Below are positions 54,636 through 64,000 of a DNA stretch of 64,000 nt, one piece after another. The notes below the pieces were generated by a model. That model did no database searches. It saw only the letters and a list, made by a program, of their open reading frames with translations, and had not been told where the DNA came from. Positions within the stretch are counted from its first letter, which is position 1; each line of letters begins with the position of its first letter. The position numbers were made by a program, and so were the translations under genes. The stretch is taken from the NCBI RefSeq assembly GCF_049243985.1, contig NC_135384.1:17604501-17668500 (forward strand). Direction: 5' to 3'. This DNA comes from Paroedura picta. Its lineage: Eukaryota > Chordata > Lepidosauria > Squamata > Gekkonidae.

Positions 54636-54716
54636 TAGGGCTGATCCTGCGTAGAGCAGGGGGTTGGACTAGATGGCCTGTATGGCCCCTTCCAACTCTA
54701 TGATTCTATGATTCTC
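54636..54716 (+). mobile_element. CR1 LINE 3' end
   Basis: GGGCTGATCCTGCGTAGAGC AGGGGGTTGGACTAGATGGC ... GATTCTATGATTC. Confidence 0.85.
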
Positions 54717-55506
54717 TTATATGGAAACTTGCCATTAACTTGCTGTGGTTGTCATATGTACAAATTGGGGTTGTCACCTCTGTGCTGGTTAGTTCTGAGA
54801 AATCTGCAGATGGAGTAACATTTTCAGCCACTTGTAAGGGATGGGGGGGGTATAAGATTGTCAGATCCAGACTGAGAAATGTTGTGTATGCAGATTAATG
54901 GAACTGCAGCGCAGGAACTGCAATTCAAACATCAGGGACTCTTAATTGTATCGGCCAGCACACAGGATCATTAAAATGGTCCAATCTGTTTGTGTCCAGG
55001 GGCCTCATTCTGGGACAATCACAGGCTTTGGCGGGAACTTCCAACTGAAAATAAGTTCGGCTGTTGGTCAGTTCAGTTGTGTGCAGTCTAATAAAGAGCT
55101 GATGTTTTGGCACACGAGCAACTCTGTGCCCTACTGAACCCACTATGCAATACTGGCAGTGGAGGTGGGATGCTGAGCTGGGTCTACAGCTCCGGCTAGC
55201 AACTGCTAAGTCACTGCTTCCCTCCCTTCCGAGGAGGGCTGCTGAGATCACCTTCTGCCTTCTGGGGGGAATCCTAGAGATCACTGCATCCCTGCCTCCT
55301 GAGGAGGGATCTGCTGAAATCACTTCCCACCGTCCAAGTGGGACAGCTGAATTGCATCGGGACCCTGCCTTCCGAGGAGAGGCAGATTAACAGAACCACA
55401 GATCGGGAACGGCATTTCAAATATCGGGGACTCTTAATTGTATTGGCAGGATCCATTGTATTGGCAAGGTTTCCAGCCTATAGTTTCCTCCTCCATCACT
55501 GTAAAA

Positions 55507-55570
55507 GGTAAAGGTATCCCCTGTGCAAGCACCGAGTCATGTCTGACCCTTGGGGTGACGCCCTCTATAA
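55507..55570 (-). repeat. Sauria SINE 3' tail
   Basis: AAAGGTAAAGGTATCCCCTG TGCAAGCACCGAGTCATGTC is the reverse complement of the tail of the copy at 15984-16284. Confidence 0.85.
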
Positions 55571-55737
55571 CGTGCAAAAATATGACTTTGAATAGAACTG
55601 GATGGCAGCAGGTGGCACTGTTAGACAGGGAATGTTTTCAGAAATATCAAGCAGGAGAAATTCTGGTGGGGAGTGGCTGGAATGGGGGGAGGGAGACAGT
55701 CAAAGAGCAGAAACCATTATCAAAACCACAAAAGTTA

Positions 55738-55832
55738 TCGCAGAATCACAGAATCATAGTGTTGGAAGGGACCACACAGGTCATCTAGTCCAACCCCCTG
55801 CTCAACGCCCCTGATCAGCCCAAAGCAAACAA
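55738..55832 (-). mobile_element. CR1 LINE 3' end
   Basis: CACAGAATCATAGTGTTGGA AGGGACCACACAGGTCATCT. Confidence 0.8.
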
Positions 55833-55925
55833 CCCCGTATTGAGTCTACCATGAAAACGCTAGAGGGCGTCACCCCAAGGGTCAGACATGACCCGGTGCT
55901 TGCATAGGGGATACCTTTACCTTTT
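55833..55925 (+). repeat. Sauria SINE 3' tail
   Basis: CCCCGTATTGAGTCTACCAT GAAAACGCTAGAGGGCGTCA ... GGTCAGACATGACCCGGTGC, ending in TACCTTTACC. Confidence 0.88.
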
Positions 55926-56730
55926 AGTGCAACTAAATGCCTCTCGACATCCTCTCTGTCCATGTCAACCTGCCACCCAGACACTATCCTTTGGCTACTG
56001 CCATCTCTAGATGTACCTAAGCCCCTTTGACCTGTGGGGAAAAACAGATGTAAAATAGGTGCTGAGCCTTTCTGCTTTTTCTGCATCCTCTATCAGAGTT
56101 TGTCCATCTGTACCCAACAGTGGGCCTATTGCCTCCTTTACTTTACGTTTGCTCCTCACATAACTGAAAAATCTTTTCTTGTTACAATGGGCTTCCCTGG
56201 CCAGTCTTAGCTCACTCTCAGCTTTGGCCTTTCTAATGATTGATCTACAGTGCCTAGTAACCTGTTGGTACTCTTCTTTAGAGCTCTGTCCTTCATTTCC
56301 TGAACATTTCCCTTTTCTTTCTTAGTTCCTCTTGAAGTTCTCTGTTCATCCAAATAGACTTCTTAGAGCTCCTGCAGTGTTTTCTGGGATAGTTATGGAT
56401 AGTGCATGCAATAGCGCTTGTTTGAGTAGCACCCACCCTTCACATGCTCCCTTCCCTTCTAGCTTTCTCGTCCATGGTATGGCACTCATCATGTCTCTGA
56501 GTTTATTAAAGTTTGCTCTTCGGAAATCCAACATCCGCATCTGGCTACAAAGCTTCCTTGGCTCCCCATCTCAAAAGGAATTCTATGAGGACATGGTCAC
56601 TTCCCCCTAGGGTCCCCACCTCCTTCACCTCATCCACCAACTCTTGCCTGTTGGTCAGTATTAAGTCCAGTATGGCTGAACCTCTTGTGGGTTCACCTAC
56701 CATTTGATAAATGAAAGGAACCTTCCCTTT
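55926..56730 (-). mobile_element. CR1 LINE 5' part (endonuclease/RT junction), old
   Basis: The minus strand reads pieces like LTNRQELVDEVKEVGTLGGS and DHVLIEFLL, the end of the CR1 endonuclease, then decayed text to 55926. Many stops. Confidence 0.6.
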
Positions 56731-56924
56731 TTATACTATGGATACAATCCACCTAGACTGCAGAGCCAGTTTGGAGTTCAGCATTTGATCTGGTCTGCAT
56801 ATACAGCCAGTCTGGAGGAGATAAATGTTCTGTACTCAGACCCAGCACCACCCAATGTAAAACTACCTGGAAATAAATTATCAGTATGTTACTATGAAAG
56901 ATCCCAACTGACTTCTGATTGGGT

Positions 56925-57115
56925 TGCCAGCTTCTATTGGGAATGTTCTTGGAGATTTGGAGGCGGTGGGAGGGAGGGACCTCTATGGGGTATAATGCCA
57001 TAGAATTCTCCCTCTATGGCAGCCGGTATTTCAAGGGGGACTGATCTCTGTCATCTGGAGATCAGCTGTAATGCCAGGTGCTCTCTGAGTCCCACCTGGA
57101 GACTGGCAACCATAT
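56925..57115 (+). mobile_element. GTTGCCAGC-family MITE
   Basis: GGTTGCCAGCTTCTATTGGG ... CTTGGAGATTTGGAGGCGGT ... GGGGGACTGATCTCTGTCAT CTGGAGATCAGC ... CCACCTGGAGACTGGCAACC. Complete, with inverted ends. Confidence 0.8.
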
Positions 57116-57537
57116 GTGCATGAAGTCAGTTTTCAAAATATGGGGAACAATTAATGAAATGGAATCTAAATAATAATAAAACCTCCCCAGCATGGTGAAA
57201 TGGTACCTATTCACTCTTCTACCTCAGCACTCTCTCATTTCACTCCCATCTCATTCTGGTGTATTTTAAGGCTATACCTTTAGAACAGCTACACTTTCAC
57301 CTGGGATCTCCTCTTTAAGATAACACTGTTCCAAGCACACACAGGCTTGTGTTAGTGTTGTGATGTCAGTTATGAGAGGAAACTAAAGGGGTCCCTGGTT
57401 CACATATGCAGCAACTCTGGTGGCCAAGACCTAAGATGGTGGGATGGATTGCACCACACCATCTTGTAGATAGAGGATTCTAAGGTATCACATTTTAAAA
57501 TATATCCTGATGTTTAAAACATTCCCCACAAAACAGG

Positions 57538-57935
57538 GTTGCCAGCTTTGTGTTGGAAAAGACTTTGGGAGTGGAGCTAGGAGTGGGCAGAATTCGGCTA
57601 CCTTAGTGGAGCATAATGCCATAGAGCAGTGGTCCCCAACCTGCGAGCGCGGCCCGCACAGGCGCGGCCCGATGCGCGGGCGTGGTCCGATGCGCGGGCG
57701 CGGCCAGTGCGCGCGGCCGGATGTGCGGGCGTGGCCCGTGGGCGTGGCCCGTGCGGGCATGGCCTGATGCCCTGCCGATCTCCAGCCTCAGAAAGGTTGG
57801 GGACCACTGCCATAGAGTCCACCCTCCAAGCAGCCTTTTTCTCCAGGGGGACTGATCTCTGTCACATGGAGATGAGCTATAATTCCAGGGGATCCCCAGG
57901 CCCCATCAGGAGGCTGGCATCTCTGCTCTAGACAG
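57538..57935 (+). mobile_element. GTTGCCAGC-family MITE with nested hAT
   Basis: Starts GGTTGCCAGCTTTGTGTTGG and ends CCATCAGGAGGCTGGCATCT. The inner ATAATGCCATAGAGTCC of the family is duplicated around the hAT at 57627-57809. Confidence 0.85.
57627..57809. mobile_element. hAT-type MITE
   Basis: 183 bp, CAGTGGTCCCCAACC to GGTTGGGGACCACTG, exact 8-bp duplication CCATAGAG (57619-57626, 57810-57817). GC-rich interior with GATGCGCGGGCG units, akin to 33857-34310. Confidence 0.92.
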
Positions 57936-58111
57936 AACTTGCCTTCTCTGAGAAAAGACTGGAGAAGACTCACAAGAGACCCTTCTCCAGTTTCATCACG
58001 AGGATGTGGGACACCGTCCTTGGCGTGGTAAGGTTAGCTATTGCTTTCTGAAGAAAAATGAAAACATTTTTGTTCTTGGAGCCTTTGGATTAATTTTCTT
58101 TACCACTTTTC

Positions 58112-58622
58112 ATAGAATCATAGAGTTGGAAGGGGCCATACAGGCCATCTAGTCCAACCCCCTGCTCAACGCAGGATCAGCCCTAAGCATCCTAAAGCAT
58201 CCAAGAAAAGTGTGTATCCAACCTTTGCTTGAAGACTGCCAGTGAGGGGGAGCTCACCACCTCCTTAGGCAGCCTATTCCACTGCTGAACTACTCTGACT
58301 GTGAAAAACTTTTTCCTGATATCTAGCCTATATCGTTGTACTTGAAGTTTAAACCCATTACTGTGTGTTCTTTCCTCTGCAGCCAACGGAAACAGCATCC
58401 TGCCCTCCTCCAAATGACAACCTTTCAAATACTTAAAGAGGGCTATCATGTCCCCTCTCAACCTCCTTTTCTCCAGGCTGAACATTCCCAAGTCCCTCAA
58501 CCTATCTTCATAGGGCTTGGTCCCTTGGCCCCAGATCATCCTCGTCGCTCTCCTCTGTACCCTTTCAATTTTATCGACGTCCTTCTTGAAGTACATGCCA
58601 AAGTGAACATTGGTAGAGTAGG
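58112..58622 (-). mobile_element. CR1 LINE 3' end, well preserved
   Basis: A 134-codon open frame: [60 protein letters not shown] and [18 protein letters not shown]. The plus strand starts CATAGAATCATAGAGTTGGA AGG. Open frame, hence fairly young. Confidence 0.92.
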
Positions 58623-58926
58623 CCAGGCTTTCTCAACCTGGGTTTCATGAAACCCTGGGGTTTCTTGATGGCCCTGGAAGGATTTCCCGAATGGGTGGGA
58701 ATGAATTAATGTTGGGTATGTTTTTAAAATTTGTTAAACATTTATCGGGTGATATGATCAAAACTGGCCACTGATAGGCCTGGAGGGTGGGGGAGCAGAG
58801 GGCCCTGAGTTGGCATGTACACACTTATGCTTCCCAGCCTGCACAATCACACCACTTCTGGGGGTTCTCAAAGTCTGAAGAATGTTTCAGGGGTTTCTCA
58901 GCAGTAAAAAAGTTGAGAAAGGCTGG
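58623..58926. mobile_element. hAT-type element (CAGGCTTTCTCAACC family)
   Basis: CCAGGCTTTCTCAACCTGGG ... GTTGAGAAAGGCTGG inverted ends, inner TTTCATGAAACCCTGGGG. It is inserted in or beside the CR1 at 58112-58622. Confidence 0.75.
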
Positions 58927-59099
58927 AATAGGCAATCTCTGGTGTACACAAAAAAGAGTATGACCATGCAGGGGACAGCAAGAAAATAATTAGATTAAGG
59001 TGACCAGATTTTAACATTGGTAAAGCGGGACACCATTGACGGGGGGGGGGGTCTTGATTAAAAATTTGGTCTAAATGGAGCAACAAAACTTTTCATAGA

Positions 59100-60140
59100 A
59101 TGCATAGAACACAAAAATAGTATTGTAATATATATATTTTTAATTTCAATGTAAGTACAATTTGGGCTTGGTCCCTTGGTCACTTTTGAATGTGGATATT
59201 AGCAGCTAGAGAAGGGTTGCTTAGGTGCCAAAGAAATGTGGCTGAGTGGAAGATCCCTTGGCCTCCAAGCCAAATCTCAATAGTAGCCTTGAGCCACAGT
59301 CTTCTCTCTTCCAGCTTAGGCGATCTCACTTGCTTCTCCAAGAACCCAGGAGTCCTGGTTCAAGTACCACTCTCTAGAGAGCACAAGAGTTCAGGCTTAC
59401 AGGCCTCCTGAAGGTGCCCTGCCAATCCTTTTCAATGCCCCTGGGCACTCTGCTTGCCCCTATGTCACCACCATTCCAGTTATTTTTAGCTCACCACCCC
59501 CACCCCACCCCCACCCCCGTCAGAGGACTGCTTGGATTGCTTTTAGGCATTGGGATGGGGGCGGTGCTGAGATTTTGGCAAGGGGGCCAAGAGTCTGTAC
59601 TGTCCTGGGCAACTTGATATCTCTAGGTCTGGAGAAAGTGTTTACAGGCAGAAACCTTGGACGCTGGCATTGGAAGACAGGGGTTGTTCTCAGAAAGGGG
59701 ACATAGAGAAGGGCTGTGGGGGAGGATCTAGAGTAGGGGGTCTAGTCCATCTGTGTGGGGGGGAATCAGAGCAAAACTGGATGTGGTGGGGCACAGGAGA
59801 ATGATTTTAGCAGGAAATGCCAAGAATGAAAGGAGGTGGCATGAAGTAGGGAACTAATAAGGAGGAGGGGTTAGAATCAAGCCAGAAACTAGATCATGTT
59901 TGAGGTACAGAATGAATCCGTGAAGGCGGAGGAAGGGGAGCTAAGGTGGTCAGAGAGGAAGGGAGGGAAAGAGCCGGCTGAGACACGGATAAAGATGTGA
60001 GTGATTTCACTTTGCAAAGGGCACAGAATAGCTGAACAACTCAAGGAAAGCAGAAGCCATTTTCTGGAGAGGTCGAAGGCCTCAGGGGTGGGGTGAAGTT
60101 GGCATCATGGCTCCCTCCCTCATCCCAGGATCCCAGTAGC
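59100..60140. other. Upstream flank of KCNA7
   Basis: No repeat, gene or CpG island recognised. A short C/A-rich run is at 59490-59520. The 5'UTR and promoter of KCNA7 probably lie in the last few hundred bases, but nothing specific marks them. Confidence 0.5.
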
Positions 60141-60153
60141 TGCCAGCTGTGCC

Positions 60154-60714
60154 ATGGATGAGCTGCTGCCGCCAACAGTGGGGGTCCATTGCGAGGGGCG
60201 TCCCCACAAGGACTGCTGCGAACGGGTTGTGATCAACGTTTCAGGCCTACGCTTTGAGACCCAAGTGAAGACCTTGCGCCAGTTTCCCAATACCCTACTG
60301 GGTGACCCACAACGCCGTGTCCGCTATTATGACCCTCTGCGTAACGAGTATTTCTTTGACCGCAATCGGCCCTGCTTTGACTCCATCCTGTACTATTACC
60401 AGTCTGGAGGACGGCTCCGGCGGCCAGCCAACATCCCCATTGACGTTTTCCTAGAAGAGCTCAAGTTCTATGAGCTTGGGGAAGAGACCCTCACCAAATT
60501 CCGTGAGGACGAGGGCTTCATTAAAGAGGAAGAGCAACCCATGCCTGATAGGGAATTCCTCAAACAAGTGTGGCTACTCTTTGAGCATCCCGAGAGCTCC
60601 CAGGCTGCCCGCATCATCGCAATCATCTCTGTGATGGTCATCCTGATCTCCATTGTGATCTTCTGCTTGGAGACCCTGCCGGAGTTTCGGGATGACAGGG
60701 ACGTATCATTGCCG
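60154..60714 (+). CDS. KCNA7: KCNA7 (Kv1.7) first coding exon; gene continues off the window
   Basis: Voltage-gated potassium channel alpha subunit, plasma membrane. The 187 codons cover an N-terminal leader and the Kv1 T1 tetramerisation domain (about residues 24-118: [40 protein letters not shown]). The S1 membrane helix follows (about 151-172, [20 protein letters not shown]) and then LPEFRDDRD. The exon ends at CCG|GTGAGT. Most Kv1 genes have one coding exon, whereas KCNA7 is known to be split after S1, which fits. The ATG has a good context (GCCATGG). S2-S6 and the pore were not found up to 64000. The paralogue call rests on the intron and synteny with SNRNP70. Confidence 0.92.
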
Positions 60715-61097
60715 GTGAGTAGTGACCACCATTTTCTTCTCTTGCACTCTGTGAACTCCTTTCTTTCCATTTTCTTCTACAACTAACATAAAATGTTGAG
60801 TAGATTCAAAACAAAATCTTAATTTCCTTCACTTCAATGGTCAAACTGAAATTCTAGTGCTGTCGTTTAAATTTTTTTAAAATATTGATAGGGCATCTCT
60901 AGTTTTGCTGCATTTTTTTTGCAACATTTCTCTAAGCTCGAGTTCATCATCTTTCACTATCATCTCTCCGCTAACATTCAAAATTCAGAAAGTTACTTTG
61001 AATTTAATGTATGCAAAAGAGTAAATGCGAATTTAATATTCCTTTCAGCCCTTCTTCCTGCTGACTTCCCATTAGGCCACTGGCAGGAGGCAGAGGG

Positions 61098-61255
61098 GCA
61101 CAGTTGCCAGCTCCAGGTTGGGAAATTCCTGGAGATTTGGGGGTGGAGACTGGGAAGGACAGGGACCTTAGTGGGTTACAAGGCCATGGAGTCCACCTCC
61201 AAAGCTGTAATTCTGGGAGATCCTCAGGTCCCACCTGGAGGCTACTAGCCCCCCC
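61098..61255 (+). mobile_element. GTTGCCAGC-family MITE
   Basis: AGTTGCCAGCTCCAGGTTGG GAAATTCCTGGAGATTTGGG ... CCCACCTGGAGGCTACTAGC. Confidence 0.8.
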
Positions 61256-61557
61256 CCCCCCCAATTCATCTCATTGTTTCCACCTAGAACTCTGAAGCCA
61301 GCACATCACTGTTAAAGGGTGAAAATAACATAGTCCGAGTCTGCAACACAGTCAGTTTCAGACAGTAGCCCTGATGGTCTGCAGTAGAACAGTTAGATTC
61401 AAGACCCCGAGCACTTTAGAGACCAGCAAGAGCTCCAGGGTGTAACGCTTTGAACTCAAAGCTCCCTTTTGTTAGACACCCTTGATGAAGGCAGCTTTGA
61501 CTCTCACAAATGTATACCCTGAAACTCTTGTTGGTCTTTTAGGTGCTACTGGATTAT

Positions 61558-61690
61558 CATAGAATCATAGAGTTGGAAGGGGCCTTACAGGCCATCTAGT
61601 CCAACCCCCTGCTCAACGCAGGATTAGCCCTAAGCATCCTAAAGCATCCAAGAAAAGTGTGTATCCAACCTTTGCTTGAAGACTTCCAGT
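61558..61690 (-). mobile_element. CR1 LINE 3' end
   Basis: CATAGAATCATAGAGTTGGA AGGGGCC ... GCATCCAAGAAAAGTGTGTA TCCAACC. Confidence 0.88.
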
Positions 61691-62551
61691 GGATTCAAAT
61701 CTAATTCTTCAATCCAAAGACATTTCTTACAGTTTTGCCCTGACACCAGCAAACATTGATTCCCCAAATGGGCTGGATCCTCCCTTCTTAGTATGGGAAC
61801 CTTGTGAATTAGTATGCCAGGGACAGACCACCAGACACTCACTTCTAAGATAACTATTGGAATAAACCATTGACAAGACAGCTGATGAGGCACATTCATG
61901 AAAAACAGAAATAACTTAAGCATTCCTTTCTCCAGCCCCTCTCAATCCTTTAGAGACCCATATTTATCGAGGACTTTTAAAGGAGATTCCAAGCCAAAGT
62001 TTGGAGAAGTAAGAGGCTGCAATTTATGCAAAGGATCCGAAATTATGTCTCATGAGGCTACAATGTTTGGGATTTGCCCTATTAATATAAATCATTTGGT
62101 AAACCTATGTGACATGTTTTCAGTTTTAGCTTGCCTCTTTCACAACAATCTGAACCACAAGAGAAGCGAAATTAAAGGTGGATTGTCTTGCTTTTTATTA
62201 TCACCCCAAAGGCAGGGATACATCTGGCAATGGGTCATGGAAAAGGTCCAAAGCTAAGTGAATTGGCTTCACATCGGTGGGTCCACAACCTCAGCATCCA
62301 CCTTGGGACCTTCTCATAACCTGGCTGCACATGTATCTCTGCTACAATTAGAGACACAAATGTATGAATACACCCTTTGGTGCCATGAACACAATATTTC
62401 AACCAATCTCCTAATCCATTCCTATCAATTGTCTACCTTGAGACATCTCAAATCATGGAGTCCTTCCAATTATGGTGCACAAGAAAGAGAGGAATAAACC
62501 ATTGACAAGCTGTCTTGTCAGTGATTTATTCATGGGAGGTCCCCAGGCTCC

Positions 62552-62579
62552 CATCATCATCACCATCATCATCATCACC

Positions 62580-62624
<45 letters not shown>
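62552..62624. repeat. (ATC/ACC)n microsatellite
   Basis: CATCATCACC... imperfect trinucleotide tract ending at the left edge of the inverted-repeat element at 62626. Confidence 0.95.
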
Positions 62625-62625
<1 letters not shown>

Positions 62626-62799
62626 GGGTTGTGTGCGGTGGCATCCAAATCGACCATTCCAGGCCATCACAGCCAGCATTGTGCCCCGGGGGGGGGGGGG
62701 GGAGAGGAGGCGTGGGTGCCGGTGCATAACTCGGCACACACACGCTGGCACAGAGGATGTTCCTGGAATGGCCAATCCGGACTCCACCGCACACAACCC
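62626..62799. mobile_element. Unclassified inverted-repeat element
   Basis: GGGTTGTGTGCGGTGG at 62626-62641 is repeated exactly inverted as CCACCGCACACAACCC at 62784-62799, and the match continues inward (GACCATTCCAGG / CCTGGAATGGCC), 174 bp. No clear target duplication. The interior has a G-run at 62689-62701. Confidence 0.7.
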
Positions 62800-62839
62800 T
62801 TGAGAGTTTAAAAGGAAACCAGATCTATGTAGCCAGAGA

Positions 62840-63255
62840 TCCAGTGGCTCTTAGGAGAGTTCCCCCACCAGGCCCTGAGGAATTATGGGAGTTCCGGCAG
62901 GGCCCTGATCTCTTCAGGGAGCTCGTTCCACCATGTGGGGGCCAGGACAGAGAAAGCTCTGGCCCTAGTTCTGGTCTGACACGCTTCTTTGGGGCCAAGG
63001 ATCATCAGTCAGTTGGTGGTGGCAGAGTGTAGGGCTCCTTTGGGGGTATAGGCAGGTAAACTGGGCCCAGATCCTGTATCGTCTTGAAGGTGATTACCAA
63101 AACCTTAAGCCTGATCCAGAAATCAGCTGGGAGCCAGTAGACTTGGTGAAGTGCTGGCTGAATGTGTGCCTTCCTGGGTGTATTTGTGCGGATCCTGGCT
63201 GCGGCATTCTGGACCAGTTGCAGTTTCTGAATCAAGGTTAAGGGAAGGCCTGCAT
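62840..63255 (-). mobile_element. LINE L2 3' end
   Basis: Minus frame reads [37 protein letters not shown] and [15 protein letters not shown]. The plus strand has GGGAGCTCGTTCCACCATGT GGGGGCC. Confidence 0.85.
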
Positions 63256-63419
63256 AGAGCGAGTTGCAGAAAGTAGGATTTCTAAGTCACCATACCAAAA
63301 TGTTGAGAACCACTGCTCTAAGACCTTGGGGATACTGGTTCCCAGTGCTAATTGCCACCTTCCTTCGTAGTATCTCTAGGGAAGCCATCCTCCAGATCCT
63401 GGGCATCTCACAGAATTCT

Positions 63420-63612
63420 AGCTCATCTCCAGACTACAGAGAGCAGCTCCCCTGGAGAAAAATGGATGCTTTGGAGGGTAGACTCCATGGCATTGTACCA
63501 CAGAGAGCCCCACCCCCACAATCTCCAGGAGTTTCCCAACCTGGATATAGCAAGCCCACCCCAACCACCATCTTGCTGCCAGTAGCCAGGGGGGACCTGG
63601 CAACCCTAGTCT
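63420..63612 (-). mobile_element. GTTGCCAGC-family MITE
   Basis: GAATTCTAGCTCATCTCCAG ... GAGCAGCTCCCCTGGAGAAA AATGGATGC ... CTCCAGGAGTTTCCCAACCT GG ... GGGGGGACCTGGCAACCC. Confidence 0.8.
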
Positions 63613-64000
63613 CTGCTCAGAATTCAGAAGACTCTCCCCCCTCAAGATAGTCCCAAAGTGTCCTGTGAGTCTGCTTTGGCGCCTGGCTTCCTGATCCGTT
63701 GCCAGCTACTGAGGCAAACCCAGTGTTAGCTATTCAGCAGTGGGACTCCGGCCATGAGCAGGTGGGTGGGATTAACACCTGGTGTGCTGTATCCACCACC
63801 CAGGGCTCCTGACTTTCTGACAGCAGCAGTGGGAGGGGGGAAAGAGGATCATTGATGTCATGTTTGTGGCTTTTAAGGCCAGAAAGACATGTCTTCTGAG
63901 GCCAAGAAGGGAATCCCTGCAGGGCTCTGTAGACCCCTGCTGCCCCTCCCCTATACCATGTGCTGCCCTGAACTCGCCCCCCCCCCTCATTCCTCTTTCA

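Larger units (their letters stand above)
60715..64000 (+). other. KCNA7: KCNA7 intron (partial)
   Basis: From the exon-1 donor to the window edge. It holds two GTTGCCAGC-type MITEs, a CR1 3' end, an inverted-repeat element, an ATC microsatellite and an L2 fragment, each listed separately. 63660-64000 shows nothing recognisable. Confidence 0.8.

Noticed and set aside
62453-62794. Frames with Met, Val or Ser runs
   Set aside because: Translations of the (ATC)n microsatellite.

Overview
The window is a piece of a squamate reptile (lizard-type) nuclear genome. The evidence is spliced vertebrate genes with GT-AG introns, CpG-island promoters, and a repeat content typical of squamates: CR1 and L2 LINEs, a BovB (RTE) LINE with its companion Sauria SINE, a young L1, 5S-rRNA-derived and CORE/MIR-like SINEs, many hAT-type foldback elements and one very young Ty3/Gypsy chromovirus. 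No assembly or database was consulted; family names come from reading the translations and termini.  Three host genes are readable, in the order and orientation known from human 19q13.33 (KCNA7 - SNRNP70 - LIN7B). On the minus strand LIN7B occupies about 13.8-29.4 kb (five coding exons, 201 codons plus stop) and SNRNP70 about 31.78-49.0 kb (nine coding exons plus a probable non-coding first exon, 439 codons). On the plus strand the first coding exon of KCNA7 lies at 60154-60714, head-to-head with SNRNP70 across about 11 kb; the rest of KCNA7 is off the right edge. Every exon boundary was read base by base and keeps frame.  Left flank (1-13.8 kb): no intact gene. It holds L2, BovB, CORE-SINE, MIR-like and hAT-type repeats and, at 4.66-6.8 kb, protein-like but broken minus-strand segments that may be a decayed gene or retrocopy. 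13.8-29.6 kb is LIN7B. Its 10.2-kb intron 4 carries a complete-looking chromovirus (17958-24022; two 497-bp LTRs with one mismatch seen by eye; 5-bp target duplication) only 170 bp from the exon-4 donor, and a CR1 whose truncated end lies within about 20 bp of the exon-5 acceptor. Intron 3 holds a CR1 that was later hit by an hAT element and by a solo LTR. 29.7-31.8 kb is the short gap to the SNRNP70 polyadenylation signal. 31.8-49.1 kb is SNRNP70; its long intron 7 is nearly repeat-free on the exon-7 side. 49.1-60.1 kb is intergenic and repeat-rich, including a 1.7-kb L1 sitting inside a MITE. 60.1-64 kb is KCNA7 exon 1 and the start of its intron.  Functionally the genes are neighbours and do not form a pathway. 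SNRNP70 encodes the U1 snRNP 70-kDa protein, LIN7B an L27-PDZ scaffold for polarity and synaptic complexes, and KCNA7 a Kv1-type potassium channel subunit. The most informative features beyond the genes are the nested insertions with readable target duplications, the sense-strand chromovirus in LIN7B, and MITE-borne NRF1-like palindromes.
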